51,355 nt of DNA from Catenulispora sp. GP43 (GCF_041260665.1 NZ_JBGCCT010000048.1:1-51355), one strand, 5' to 3'; shown: positions 15,954-24,195, counted from the first letter of the stretch. Program-made: numbers and translations. The notes: a model not told the origin generated them from the sequence alone.

Positions 15954-17026
15954 GAAAGCAGGCCGACGCTCTGCAACAGGTCCAGCGCCTGCTTGCCGTC
16001 GCCGAGATCGGTGGCCGGCACCAGCGCGCCGGCGGCGGACAGCGGCTTGTCCAGCTTCGCGGCGGTCACACCGGGCAGCAGCGGGTACTCATAGCTCTGC
16101 GAGGTGGCGATGATCTGCTGGCCCGGCTGGGACACCAGGTAGGCCAGGAACGCCTGGGCCGCGGCCTGATGCCTGCTGGAGGACAGGACCCCGATCCCGG
16201 AGACGTCCACCATCGCCCCAGGGTCCCCGGCGGTGAACGAGGCCAGCGCGCTGTGCACGGCGCCGGTGCCGACCTCGTCGCGCATCCGGTACCAGTAGTA
16301 GTGGTCGACGACGCCCCCGGCGACCTCGCCCTTGTTGATCGCGGAGATCAGGTCCTCGTTGGAGGCGTAGACCTTGCCGTTGGCCTTGAGCCCCTGCAGC
16401 CAGGTCTTGGTCGCGTCGGCGCCGACCGCCTTGATCATGCGGGTGACGATCGGCGAGAAGTCGGTTTCGCTCGGCGCGATCCCGAGCTTCCCCTTCCACG
16501 CCGGGCCCGCCAGGTCCTTCACCGACGTCGGCAGCTGCGAAGCCTGCACCGCCGAGGTGTTGTAGGCGAACACGGCGCTGCGGGCCGACACCCCGACCCA
16601 GTCGCCGCCGGCCGAGCTGTCCGAGGCCGGCACCGCGCTCAGCGTGCCCGGGTCCACCTTGGCCAGCAGGCCCTTCTCCTCCAGCGTGGTCAGCGCCGGC
16701 GGGTTCTCGGCGAAGAACACGTCGGCCGGCGAGGCCTTGCCCTCGGTGAGGATCTGGTTCGCGAGCTCGGCCTCGTCCCCGGACCGCACGTTCACCTTCA
16801 CGCCGGACTTGGCTTCGAAGTCCTTCACCAGCGCCTGCACGGTCTGCTCGTGCTGCCCGCTGTAGAGGGTGATCGACTGGCCGGCCAGCGACCCGCCCGC
16901 CGACCGGCCAGTCGCCACCGGCTTCGAGGACCCGCTGCCGCACGCCGCCAGCACCACACTGGTCACAGCCGCCCCGATGGCGACCGCCGCTGACTTCCGA
17001 CCGGACCGCACGGCATGCGTGAGCAC
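15950..17026 (-). CDS. fbpA: Iron(III) ABC transporter substrate-binding lipoprotein (FbpA-like)
   Basis: 358 aa. The GTG at 17026 is chosen because AAGGAGG lies 6 nt upstream; an earlier GTG at 17059 would lie inside the iron-box region. The lipoprotein signal ends VVLAAC with the lipidated cysteine at residue 29. The mature part starts with ITLYSGQHEQTVQALVKDF, the classic FbpA/Idi opening. DHYYWYRMRDE contains adjacent tyrosines expected to bind iron. It captures ferric iron outside the membrane and delivers it to the permease. The operon is fbpA-fbpB-fbpC with overlapping or 1-bp junctions. Confidence 0.9.
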   Translation of the reverse strand: MLTHAVRSGRKSAAVAIGAAVTSVVLAACGSGSSKPVATGRSAGGSLAGQSITLYSGQHEQTVQALVKDFEAKSGVKVNVRSGDEAELANQILTEGKASPADVFFAENPPALTTLEEKGLLAKVDPGTLSAVPASDSSAGGDWVGVSARSAVFAYNTSAVQASQLPTSVKDLAGPAWKGKLGIAPSETDFSPIVTRMIKAVGADATKTWLQGLKANGKVYASNEDLISAINKGEVAGGVVDHYYWYRMRDEVGTGAVHSALASFTAGDPGAMVDVSGIGVLSSSRHQAAAQAFLAYLVSQPGQQIIATSQSYEYPLLPGVTAAKLDKPLSAAGALVPATDLGDGKQALDLLQSVGLLS

Positions 17027-17052
17027 CGAGAACCTCCTTGAGACGACGAAAC

Positions 17053-17081
17053 TAGGCACACCTTACTTAGGCATGCCTAAG
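17053..17081. promoter_or_regulatory. Iron boxes (IdeR/DmdR-type) upstream of the fbp operon
   Basis: A 16-bp perfect palindrome CTTAGGCATGCCTAAG (17066-17081) abuts TAAGGTGTGCCTAG (17053-17066, read on the minus strand). Both resemble halves of the actinobacterial iron-box consensus TTAGGTTAGGCTAACCTAA. They sit 27-55 bp upstream of the fbpA start, so repression by an iron-loaded DtxR-family protein is expected. Confidence 0.7.
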
Positions 17082-17141
17082 CGCAGAAGAGGGGGGTCCG
17101 GGAATGCTGGCGAACGCTCGGGTGGCGCTCGGCTGGCGCGC

Positions 17142-17918
17142 TCAGTCTTCCGGGAACACCAGCTCGGCGTCGACCCCGTCGGCGAGCGGGAAGTAGCCGA
17201 AGAAGGTGACGCCGTCCTCTTGCGCGTCGAAGCGCGCGATCCGGACGCCTTCCGGCTCGTAGAACACGTCGCCGGGCCGGAGCAGGACGGCCTGCTCGCC
17301 CTCGATCTGGTACATGGCCGAGCCGGTCTCGATGTTGCCGAAGACCGGTCCGTTGTGGACGTGCAGCCCGGCGGCGTAGCCGGGGGCGACGGTGATCCGC
17401 CGGATCTCGAGGCGGTGGGTGAGAAGGGGTTCGGGCAGCTTCTGGTCCATGACGATGACTCGGCTCATGGGCGGCGTCGGCTCGGCCTGTGTTTCGGACT
17501 GTGCATCGGCCGCGTCCGTGCGTCCGGCGGTGTATTCGTCGTCCGTGACCGCTTCGGCGAACTCCGCGATCCGGCCGTCCTCCGGCAGCTCCTCGATGGC
17601 CAGGTGGGTCATCGCCGCATCGGGGGTGGCGCCGTGCCAGTGCCATTCGCCGGCCTCGATCCGCACCGTGTCACCGGTGGGGACGGTCTCGACGGCGCCA
17701 CCGCGACGCTGGACCAAAGCGGTGCCGTCCGTGACGACCAGCACCTGCCCGAGCGGGTGGTGGTGCCAGCGGGTGCGAGCGCCCGGAGCGAAGCGCACGC
17801 TGTCGACCTGGGTGCGCGACGGTCCGGTCGGAGCCGCGAGTTCTTCGATGACGGCGTCGCCGGTGATCCACTCGGACGAGGCGGGCACGCCGGTGCGGGG
17901 AGCGCGGGAGATCTGCAT
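17142..17918 (-). CDS. Bicupin (two-domain cupin) protein
   Basis: 258 aa. The ATG at 17918 is favoured because AGGAAGA lies at a normal distance; a GTG at 17924 would be too close to it. There are two cupin barrels. The N-terminal one has RFAPGARTRWHHHPLGQVLVV and EAGEWHWHGA, with the metal-binding histidines intact. The C-terminal one has VAPGYAAGLHVHNGPVFG and RPGDVFYEP, with fewer metal ligands. An acidic linker separates them. A dioxygenase-like, quercetinase-like or sensor function is possible. It lies 34 bp downstream of a TetR gene on the same strand and is probably one of its targets. Confidence 0.8.
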   Translation of the reverse strand: MQISRAPRTGVPASSEWITGDAVIEELAAPTGPSRTQVDSVRFAPGARTRWHHHPLGQVLVVTDGTALVQRRGGAVETVPTGDTVRIEAGEWHWHGATPDAAMTHLAIEELPEDGRIAEFAEAVTDDEYTAGRTDAADAQSETQAEPTPPMSRVIVMDQKLPEPLLTHRLEIRRITVAPGYAAGLHVHNGPVFGNIETGSAMYQIEGEQAVLLRPGDVFYEPEGVRIARFDAQEDGVTFFGYFPLADGVDAELVFPED

Positions 17919-17952
17919 GATCACTCTTCCTTCGAGCCTGGTCGTTCGGTGG

Positions 17953-18519
17953 TCAGCGGGCGGAAGGGGCGCCGAGCAGCGCCAGAATGCCTTCTACCGC
18001 CTGCTGGAAGGCTTCGGGGTCGTCGTCGGCGCGGGCCAGGACGTATCCGCCCTGGAGGGTGGCGACGATCGCGGCCGCCGTGGCCGCCGGATCCAGGGCC
18101 GGATTCAGCTCGCCGTCGTCGACGCCCTCGGCCACCAGGGCCGCCAGGCGCTCGCGCAGCCAGGTGAGGGTCTCGGCGACCGGCGCCACGAGGAGCGGCG
18201 CGTCCATCACGTCAGGGTCCTGGGTCAGCCGGCCGATCGGGCAGCCCTTCAGGACGTCGCGTTCCCTGCGCAGGTAGGCCGAGATGCGCTCCAGCGGGGT
18301 GCCCGGCCCGGACAGCAGGGCGTCCACGCCGGCGCGCATCTCCTCGGCGGTCCGGTCGATCGCGACCCGCGCCAGCTCCTCCTTGCCGGAGAAGTGGTGG
18401 TACATGCTGCCCTGGCCGGCCCCGGCCCGGTGTTGGATGTCCTTCGGGCTGGTCCCGACGTAGCCGCGCTCCCACAACAGGGTGCGGGTGCTCTCGATGA
18501 GCCGTTCCCTCGTCGTCAT
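17953..18519 (-). CDS. TetR/AcrR family transcriptional regulator
   Basis: 188 aa. ATG at 18519. The N-terminal HTH is MTTRERLIESTRTLLWERGYVGTS... with the YHHFSGKEEL recognition-helix end. The C-terminal ligand domain resembles the LmrA/YxaF subgroup. It lies 33 bp downstream of the LLM oxidoreductase gene and upstream of the bicupin gene, with a near-perfect palindrome just before its start. Autorepression and control of the bicupin is the likely logic. The inducer is unknown. Confidence 0.88.
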   Translation of the reverse strand: MTTRERLIESTRTLLWERGYVGTSPKDIQHRAGAGQGSMYHHFSGKEELARVAIDRTAEEMRAGVDALLSGPGTPLERISAYLRRERDVLKGCPIGRLTQDPDVMDAPLLVAPVAETLTWLRERLAALVAEGVDDGELNPALDPAATAAAIVATLQGGYVLARADDDPEAFQQAVEGILALLGAPSAR

Positions 18520-18528
18520 GAGGAACAG

Positions 18529-18548
18529 TGTACATACTAGTAGGTACA
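18529..18548. promoter_or_regulatory. TetR operator palindrome
   Basis: TGTACATACTAGTAGGTACA is a 20-bp palindrome with a single mismatched pair and TACTAGTA at the core. It lies 10 bp upstream of the TetR start codon. Shape and position fit a TetR-family operator. Confidence 0.65.
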
Positions 18549-18552
18549 GAAG

Positions 18553-19443
18553 TCACTCCCCGCGCAGCGCCTCCATGACCGGCGTGAACGTGTCCATCCA
18601 CGGCTCGAGCACCGTGAGATACGTGAAGCCGTAGCGCTCCCGCTGCGCACGCACCTGCTCGGCCATCTGCTCGGTGGTGCCGATGAGCAGGATCGGCAGG
18701 CCGAGCGCCTGGTCCTCGGTGAGGTGCGGGACGTGGTCCAGGTGCGGCCGGATGGCGGCGCGGCGGTCGGGGGCGGGCATGACCATCTGGATCAGGAGGT
18801 TGAGTTCGGCGGGCTCGGCGCGGTCGGCGGCGAACGTCCGGTACGCGGCGACGCGTTCGTCCAACTGCTCCGCGCTGATTGCGCGCGGCGTGCCGGTCGG
18901 GTCGGCCGGGTCGAAGCCCGCGCCGGTGAACGCGACGATGTCGGCGTGGCGGGCTGCCAGTTCCAACATGCGGTCGCCGTTGCCGCCGATCAGGAGCGGC
19001 GGCCGAGGGGTCTGCACCGGGTGCGGCGCGAAATCCTCAGCCCGGGCAAGCCGTTCGAGCTCCTCGACGGTGCGGCGCAGGTGCGCCACGCGCTGGCCCG
19101 GCGTGCCGAAGGGCAGGCCCGCCGTGTCGTGCTCGGCCCGCACGTAGCCGGTTCCGAGCCCGAGTTCGAGGCGGCCGCCGGTGAGCTGGTCGGTGGTGGC
19201 CACCTCGCGGGCGAGCAGGGTCGGGTTGAAAAACCCGGCGTTGAGCGTGAAGGTCCCCAGGCGCGGCCGCTCGGTCGCCTCGGCGGCGGCGACGAGTGCG
19301 GGGAACGGCGCGGGCATCCCCAGGTGGTCGGCCACGGTGATCACGTCGAAGCCGATCGCCTCGGCCTTGCGGCACTTCTCCCGCCACGCGCCGGCATCGG
19401 CCGGAGTGATCATGTTGACGCCGAATCGGAACGGACGGGTCAT
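18553..19443 (-). CDS. LLM class F420-dependent oxidoreductase
   Basis: 296 aa. ATG at 19443 after GAGGTGGGG; a GTG at 19452 would overlap that site. It is a luciferase-like TIM barrel with FRFGVNMITPADAGAWREKCRKAEAIGFD at the start, VADHLGMPAPF, and TGGRLELGLGTGYVRAEHD, typical of the TIGR03621-type F420 family. It probably uses reduced F420 (or FMN) on an unknown small molecule. It may form an operon with the downstream TetR and bicupin genes. Confidence 0.85.
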   Translation of the reverse strand: MTRPFRFGVNMITPADAGAWREKCRKAEAIGFDVITVADHLGMPAPFPALVAAAEATERPRLGTFTLNAGFFNPTLLAREVATTDQLTGGRLELGLGTGYVRAEHDTAGLPFGTPGQRVAHLRRTVEELERLARAEDFAPHPVQTPRPPLLIGGNGDRMLELAARHADIVAFTGAGFDPADPTGTPRAISAEQLDERVAAYRTFAADRAEPAELNLLIQMVMPAPDRRAAIRPHLDHVPHLTEDQALGLPILLIGTTEQMAEQVRAQRERYGFTYLTVLEPWMDTFTPVMEALRGE

Positions 19444-19503
19444 GGGCCCCACCTCGCGAGCTCGGTTTCCGACTTATTCAGAGCTCTAATATGCCTCCAT
19501 CCG

Positions 19504-19523
19504 TCTCGTCTTGCGATACGAGA
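19504..19523. promoter_or_regulatory. Inverted repeat between LLM and chorismate mutase genes
   Basis: TCTCGT-CTTGCGAT-ACGAGA is a perfect 6-bp inverted repeat with an 8-nt spacer in the 126-bp divergent region. It could be an operator for either gene, and no partner protein is implied. Confidence 0.3.
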
Positions 19524-19569
19524 TGAATCTCAAGTGATCAGTGCTCTGTCCTCGGGTACCCTGGGCGGC

Positions 19570-19896
19570 ATGACGAGCGATTTGTCCACATTGCAAGACG
19601 AAGAGGCATCGCAGGACGCGCGCAGCCGCCTCCTGGAGCTCCGCGCCAGCATCGACAACCTCGACTCGGCGGTCGTGCACCTGCTCGCGGAGCGCTTCAA
19701 GTGCACGCAGCAGGTCGGTCGGCTGAAGGCGAAGCACGGGATGCCGGCGGTCGACTCCGACCGGGAGGCCGTGCAGATCAAGAGGCTGCGGTCGCTGGCC
19801 GAGGAGGCGCGGCTGGACCCGGAGTTCGCGGAGAAGTTCCTGAACTTCATCATCGACGAAGTGGTCCGGAACCACCGGGCGCACCAGACGCAGTAG
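19570..19896 (+). CDS. Chorismate mutase (AroQ type)
   Basis: 108 aa. ATG at 19570 without an obvious ribosome site. It is an all-helical AroQ domain with RSRLLELRASIDNLDSAVVHLLAERF, the second arginine/lysine pair QQVGRLKAKHGMP, and DSDREAVQIKRL followed by the C-terminal helix. These supply the expected substrate-binding Arg and Lys residues. It converts chorismate to prephenate for phenylalanine and tyrosine. It has no signal peptide and no fused dehydratase or dehydrogenase. It is monocistronic and convergent with the GntR gene. Confidence 0.9.
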   Translation: MTSDLSTLQDEEASQDARSRLLELRASIDNLDSAVVHLLAERFKCTQQVGRLKAKHGMPAVDSDREAVQIKRLRSLAEEARLDPEFAEKFLNFIIDEVVRNHRAHQTQ

Positions 19897-19962
19897 CAGC
19901 GGGGGGGATCGCGGACTTCGGCCGTCCATACCTACCGGTGGGGGCGGCCCTGAGTTTTCTGC

Positions 19963-20724
19963 TCAGCCAGAGGTCGCGTCCAGATGCAGCCGTGTCGTGA
20001 TGCGGTACCGGTCACCGCGGTACACCGAGTGCGCGAACTCCACGACCCGCCCGGTGGTGTCCTTGGTGGTCCGCTCGACCTGCAACAGCGGCGCGTAGAC
20101 CTCGATGTCGAGCAGCTCGGCCTGCTCGGGATTGGCGACCGTGGGCTCCATGGTCTGCACGGCGTCGCAGACCTTGATGCCGTGCCGGTCGCGCAGCAGA
20201 TGGTAGAAGTTGCCGGACTCGACATCGGCCGGCTTCAGGTTCGGCACCAGCGCGGCGGGCACGTCGAGCCGCTCGATCGCGATCGGCTCGCCCTCGACCA
20301 GCCGCACCCGCACGATCCGCAGAATCGGCGCGTCGGCGGCGATCCCGAACCGCGTCGCCCGCGACGGCCCGGCCGCCGAGGTGCGGAACGTGACGACGTG
20401 ACTGGTCCAGGTCCCCTCCGCCGACGGCGCGGCCAACGCCGCGGCCCCGTCCCCGCCGTCCCCGGTCAGCGCCTGATCGATCTTGCGCGGACTGGTGAAC
20501 GTCCCGCGCCCCTGATGCCGCACCAGGTACCCGGACCGCGCCAGATCCTGCAACGCGGCACGCACCGTGGGCCGCGACACCCCCAGACTCTCGGCCAGGT
20601 CGCGCTCGGAATCCAGGCTGGTCCCCGGAGCGGCGGTGTCGATCAGCTGCAGCAGGTGGTCGCGCACACGGTCGCGCTTGGCGGTGGCCACTTTGCGGGC
20701 CGGGCGGGTCTGGCTGCCAGTCAC
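19963..20724 (-). CDS. GntR/HutC-family regulator, DasR-like
   Basis: 253 aa from the GTG at 20724, the usual size; the frame stays open to a TTG at 20853, but that would add 43 Pro/Arg-rich residues and has no ribosome site. The winged helix is ERDLAESLGVSRPTVRAALQDLARSGYLVRHQGRGTF. A C-terminal UTRA ligand domain (~100-250) includes LRIVRVRLVEGEPIAIER and VYRGDRYRITTRL. DasR of Streptomyces has the same layout and a closely similar VYRGDRY end, and it senses amino-sugar phosphates. Nearby DasABC-like transporter, GH20 and GH19 genes make a role in chitin and N-acetylglucosamine control likely. Confidence 0.75.
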   Translation of the reverse strand: MTGSQTRPARKVATAKRDRVRDHLLQLIDTAAPGTSLDSERDLAESLGVSRPTVRAALQDLARSGYLVRHQGRGTFTSPRKIDQALTGDGGDGAAALAAPSAEGTWTSHVVTFRTSAAGPSRATRFGIAADAPILRIVRVRLVEGEPIAIERLDVPAALVPNLKPADVESGNFYHLLRDRHGIKVCDAVQTMEPTVANPEQAELLDIEVYAPLLQVERTTKDTTGRVVEFAHSVYRGDRYRITTRLHLDATSG

Positions 20725-20737
20725 ATCGGATGATTCT

Positions 20738-20749
20738 GCCAGGTCTGGC
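20738..20749. promoter_or_regulatory. Candidate autoregulatory palindrome of the GntR gene
   Basis: GCCAG-GT-CTGGC is a perfect 5-bp inverted repeat, 13 bp upstream of the GntR start. It contains the GGTCT core seen in DasR-type sites. Confidence 0.35.
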
Positions 20750-20958
20750 CGGTCGGGCGCCCCGGCCGGCCGGAGCGGCGGGCGGTGGGCGGTGGGGTGG
20801 TAGGCGGCGGGGCGTCGGTCGGGCGCGGTGGTGGTTCGGTTCGGCGGCTGCAATGCCTGCGGGCTTCCCTGCTGTGGTCGGTTGGGGCGGTCATGCGGTC
20901 ATGCGGCCATGCTGTACAGCGGGTGCGTGGTCGCAACACTGCCGGTTGCGGGCCCTAA

Positions 20959-20995
20959 GGCGACGCGGCCCGTGCTCAGGTCGGGCCGCGCCGCC
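20959..20995. terminator. GC-rich hairpin downstream of the GH16 gene (distal)
   Basis: A 9-bp perfect stem CGCGGCCCG / CGGGCCGCG is extended by four more pairs after one mismatch, with a 9-nt loop. It lacks a clear T-run. It is a second hairpin behind the GH16 gene and probably also blocks transcription into the GntR promoter. The rest of the 332-bp gap 20725-21056 shows no gene. Confidence 0.55.
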
Positions 20996-21004
20996 GGTCG
21001 GGAA

Positions 21005-21039
21005 CGCTCCGGCCGCGGGCGTGACCCGTGGCCGGAGCG
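21005..21039 (-). terminator. Terminator hairpin directly after the GH16 gene
   Basis: A 10-bp perfect outer stem (CGCTCCGGCC / GGCCGGAGCG) surrounds an inner CGGG/CCCG stem. It starts 17 nt after the GH16 stop and is a strong, extended hairpin. Confidence 0.7.
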
Positions 21040-21056
21040 GGGGGCGAGCGCCGGAC

Positions 21057-22481
21057 TCAGCTGCTCGGCACCGTGTCCGTGAAGTGCGTGCCGCCCTTGT
21101 AGTAGCCGTTGACCGCGTTCTGCACGTCGGTCGGCGACTGCGCCACGCCCTTCGCGTAGTACACCCAGTTGACCTTCTCGTTCCAGGTGCGGGCGCCGGT
21201 GATCGGCAGGTCGATGAACCACTCGTTGAAGTCGATGGTCATCGCCTCGCGCGGGTAGTACTTGCCGGTGCTGGAGAACACCTGCTTGCCGTCGATGTAG
21301 TACGTCACCGTGCCGCCGTAGACCGTGGCCACCAGGGTGTGCCAGCCCTGCAGGCTGCCGATGGTGTCGTTGGTGACCCGGTCCATCGCGTCGGCGCTGT
21401 ACCAGCTGGTCGTGTACATCGAGTTCGCCGGGCCGCCCCAGCCGCCGTTGGGCAGGTACTCGAAGTCGTCCTCGCTGTAGAGCGAGTTGTCGGGGGTGAT
21501 CGTGTAGAAGGTCTCGTTCACGTGGTCGCCGTTGGGGCCGGTGGTCGGGGCGTCGTTGAAGTAGACGCGGGCGGCGTAGGTGCCCTCGAAGAACTTCTGT
21601 TGCGTGGTGTCGATCTCGGCCTGCTTGGTGCCGGAGCTGGTGCCGTCGGTCGAGGCCGTCAGGTCCATGACGTGCCCGCCCTGCGCGGTGGAGTCGCTCG
21701 GGAAGCTGAACGTGTCCGCGGACCAGGTGTTCTGCACCCCCGGGCCGCCGGAGCCGGTGCGGATCGCCCAGCCGTGCGCGCCCAGGTTCGGGTCGGACGG
21801 GCCGGTGTAGGAGAAGTCGTCGAACAGCGTGCCGGACGGCGTCCCGCCGCCACCGCCGGAGCTCGGGGAGCTCGACGGGCTGGTGCTCGGCGAGCTGGAC
21901 GGGCTGGTGGGCGGCGGGTTCCCGCCGGGTGCGGTGCCGGAGACGATCGCCCCGTTGACCGCCAGCGTGATCGTGCCCGACGGGGCGTAAGAGGTCTGCG
22001 ACGCGTTGAACGAGTAGTCGTCGGCCTGGTTCACCGGGGCCCAGCCGGCGGCGTTCATCCGCAGCTGCATGTCGCCGGTCGAGGCGCCCGGGGCCAGGGA
22101 GCCGCTGGCGAACCCGACCTCCAGGTAGTGGTCCGCGGTCGCGGTCGGTGCGGCCAGGGTGCCGATGGCGCCGGTGATGTTCCCGCAGCCGATCTGCGCC
22201 CATTCGCAGGTGAACTGGTATGAGGGCGCGGAGTCGATCGTGAAGTAGTAGCGGATCTTCACCGTCGACAGGTCCAGGGCCGCGCCGCTGGTGTTGGTGA
22301 CGGTGAACCAGGGCTCGACCATGTCCGAGCCCGTCGAGCCGACGTGGTAGGCCAGCGCGGCGGGGGCGCCGGCGGCGTGCGCGGTGGTGGTCAGCACGGC
22401 CGCGGTGAGGCCGAAGGCGCCGGCCACGCCGGCGGCGGTGAAGGCCGCGAGCGAGCGGCGCGGGGCGGGGCGGTGGCGCAT
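21057..22481 (-). CDS. Secreted CBM3-GH16 glycoside hydrolase
   Basis: 474 aa. ATG at 22481 with AAGGAG 9 nt upstream. Signal peptide ~1-37 (AHA end). Residues ~40-185 are a CBM3-type cellulose-binding domain (VEPWFTVTNTSGAALDLSTVKIRYYFT, CEWAQIGCGNITG). A Pro/Ser linker (TSPSSSPS repeats) and a Gly tract lead to a C-terminal GH16-like jelly roll. Its YSEDDFEYLPNGGW contains the ExDxE catalytic arrangement. It probably cleaves beta-1,3- or mixed-linked glucan while anchored on a glucan surface; the substrate is not certain from sequence. It lies between the DasR-like and DasA-like genes, transcribed away from the transporter. Confidence 0.85.
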   Translation of the reverse strand: MRHRPAPRRSLAAFTAAGVAGAFGLTAAVLTTTAHAAGAPAALAYHVGSTGSDMVEPWFTVTNTSGAALDLSTVKIRYYFTIDSAPSYQFTCEWAQIGCGNITGAIGTLAAPTATADHYLEVGFASGSLAPGASTGDMQLRMNAAGWAPVNQADDYSFNASQTSYAPSGTITLAVNGAIVSGTAPGGNPPPTSPSSSPSTSPSSSPSSGGGGGTPSGTLFDDFSYTGPSDPNLGAHGWAIRTGSGGPGVQNTWSADTFSFPSDSTAQGGHVMDLTASTDGTSSGTKQAEIDTTQQKFFEGTYAARVYFNDAPTTGPNGDHVNETFYTITPDNSLYSEDDFEYLPNGGWGGPANSMYTTSWYSADAMDRVTNDTIGSLQGWHTLVATVYGGTVTYYIDGKQVFSSTGKYYPREAMTIDFNEWFIDLPITGARTWNEKVNWVYYAKGVAQSPTDVQNAVNGYYKGGTHFTDTVPSS

Positions 22482-22597
22482 GTCAGGGAACTCCTTGGTG
22501 GGGTCGGTGCTGCCGTGACGGTGCGGTGAGGTGGCCTGCGAGAGGACCATAGGTAACTTCTTAGCGGTGCTGGCGTTCAGGATGCGACCGCGTCACT

Positions 22598-22660
22598 GGT
22601 CTGTCAAGACCTCGTCTCGGCACGCCCGAAATGGCCATTTCTTGAGGTCACAGAAGACCT
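22598..22660. promoter_or_regulatory. Cluster of palindromes between GH16 and dasA-like genes
   Basis: Three elements are visible. GGTCT-GTCA-AGACC (22598-22611) sits within ACTGGTCTGT, a 10-mer also present in the chitinase promoter repeat. GAAATGGCCATTTC (22628-22641) is a perfect 14-bp palindrome. AGGTC-ACAGAA-GACCT (22645-22660) is a 5-bp inverted repeat. The GGTCT/AGACC cores resemble spaced DasR-type half sites. Confidence 0.45.
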
Positions 22661-22701
22661 TCGGTCACTCTTCGCCGGTGCTGGCAGGCCGTGCGGGGTG
22701 A

Positions 22702-22734
22702 CCATTGACATTACCAATGGGAAAGTGCAAGCAT
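22702..22734 (+). promoter_or_regulatory. Probable dasA-like promoter with overlapping operator
   Basis: A TTGACA -35 (22705-22710) and a weak AAGCAT -10 (22729-22734) have an 18-bp spacer. The -35 is embedded in the inverted repeat CCATTG-ACATTAC-CAATGG (22702-22720). A regulator bound there would block RNA polymerase. Confidence 0.5.
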
Positions 22735-22796
22735 CCGTCGCACCTCGCTCATCTTCATCCGTCGTCATCCGACAGAGCTCGAAGGTAAGGAACACC

Positions 22797-24134
22797 ATGC
22801 GCATACGCACATCGGCCGCGCTGGCCGTGGGAAGTGTCCTCGTGCTCGGCGTCGCGGCCTGCTCCAGCGCCGGCTCCGGGTCTTCCGGGTCCTCGAACTC
22901 CGGCGCACAGCAGGCCGCGATCGCCGGGGCGGGCTCCGGCGCCGGCAAGACCCTGACCGTCTGGTACATGGACGGCGACCTGTCCGACGCCGCCACCAAG
23001 GCGATCAACGACAAGTTCACCGCCTCGACCGGCGCCCAGGTGAAGGTCGAGATCCAGCAGTGGGACGGCATCAACACCAAGATCGCCACCGCGCTGGCCC
23101 AGGACAACCCGCCGGATGTCATCGAGATCGGCAACACCGACGTCCCGCTGTTCGCCGCCAGCTCCGGCCTCACCGACCTGACCTCGGTCCTGACCCAGCT
23201 GCAGGCCGGCCAGCACTGGCTGCCCGGGCTCGCGGGCCCGGCCACCGTCGACGGCCACAGCTACGGCGCGCCGCTGTTCGCCGGCAACCGCGCGGTCATC
23301 TACAACAAGAAGATCTGGGCCGACGCCGGCATCACCGCGGTCCCGACCACCTACGCGCAGCTGACCGCGGACCTGGACGCCATCAAGGCCAAGAACACCG
23401 CCCCCGACTTCTCAGCCTTCTACTTCCCCGGCCGCTACTGGTACGGCGCGATGCAGTTCGTGTGGGACGCCGGCGGCCAGCTCGCCACACAGTCCGGCGG
23501 CAAGTGGACCGGCCAGCTGGAGTCGCCCCAGGCCCAGCAGGGGCTTCAGGCCTGGAAGGACTTCATCGGCAAGTACTCCTCGAAGGCCTCCCAGGACGTC
23601 GACACCACGGCCCCGGACTTCAACACCCTGTTCGCCCAGGGCAAGACCGCGACCATCCTGAACTCGAACGTCAACAAGATCCTGAAGGTGGATCCCTCGC
23701 TGAAGGACGAGCTCGGCACCTTCCCCTTCCCCAGCGCCACCGACGGCAAGACCCAGCCGGTCTTCCTCGGCGGCTCCGACCTGGTGGTCGCGGCCAAGAG
23801 CAAGAACCAGGCCCTGGCGCTGGCCTACCTGAAGGCGGCCACCGACCCCGGCGTCCAGACCTCGGCGATCGTCGGCATCGACCACTGGATCCCGGCCTCC
23901 TCCGAGGTCATCGACCAGTCGATGGGCGGCCTGCCGGACATCTCGAAGGCCTTCTTCACGGCGGCCAAGACCTCGGTGGCGACCCCGGCCGTCGCCGGCT
24001 GGGCGACGATCGAGTCGGACAAGTCCATCAACGACTTCTTCGCCGACATCGCCACCGGCCGCAAGTCGACCGCCGACGCCGCCAAGACCCTGGACGCGCA
24101 CCTGGACCAGGCGCTGAACGCGCCGGCGCAATGA
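22797..24134 (+). CDS. Sugar ABC transporter substrate-binding lipoprotein, DasA-like (chitobiose)
   Basis: 445 aa. The ATG at 22797 after AAGGTAAGGA is chosen; an upstream in-frame start would lack a signal sequence. The lipobox LGVAAC places the lipidated cysteine at residue 22. Family 1 binding-protein motifs include KVEIQQWDGINTKIATAL, PPDVIEIGNTDVP, HWLPGLAGPATVDGHSYGAP and NRAVIYNKKIW. These resemble DasA of Streptomyces more than maltose- or xylose-type proteins. It binds chitooligosaccharides outside the membrane for uptake by the two downstream permeases. No ATPase gene is present, as expected for systems that share MsiK. Confidence 0.82.
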   Translation: MRIRTSAALAVGSVLVLGVAACSSAGSGSSGSSNSGAQQAAIAGAGSGAGKTLTVWYMDGDLSDAATKAINDKFTASTGAQVKVEIQQWDGINTKIATALAQDNPPDVIEIGNTDVPLFAASSGLTDLTSVLTQLQAGQHWLPGLAGPATVDGHSYGAPLFAGNRAVIYNKKIWADAGITAVPTTYAQLTADLDAIKAKNTAPDFSAFYFPGRYWYGAMQFVWDAGGQLATQSGGKWTGQLESPQAQQGLQAWKDFIGKYSSKASQDVDTTAPDFNTLFAQGKTATILNSNVNKILKVDPSLKDELGTFPFPSATDGKTQPVFLGGSDLVVAAKSKNQALALAYLKAATDPGVQTSAIVGIDHWIPASSEVIDQSMGGLPDISKAFFTAAKTSVATPAVAGWATIESDKSINDFFADIATGRKSTADAAKTLDAHLDQALNAPAQ

Positions 24135-24195
24135 GGGTTCTGATGACGGGGGTGGCCGCCGCCCCGACCTCCGGCGCACCTGGAGGCACCCACCC

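Noticed and set aside
20725-20853. TTG-start extension of the GntR regulator
   Set aside because: Pro/Arg-rich low-complexity, no ribosome site, and it would cover the likely operator; the GTG at 20724 gives family length.
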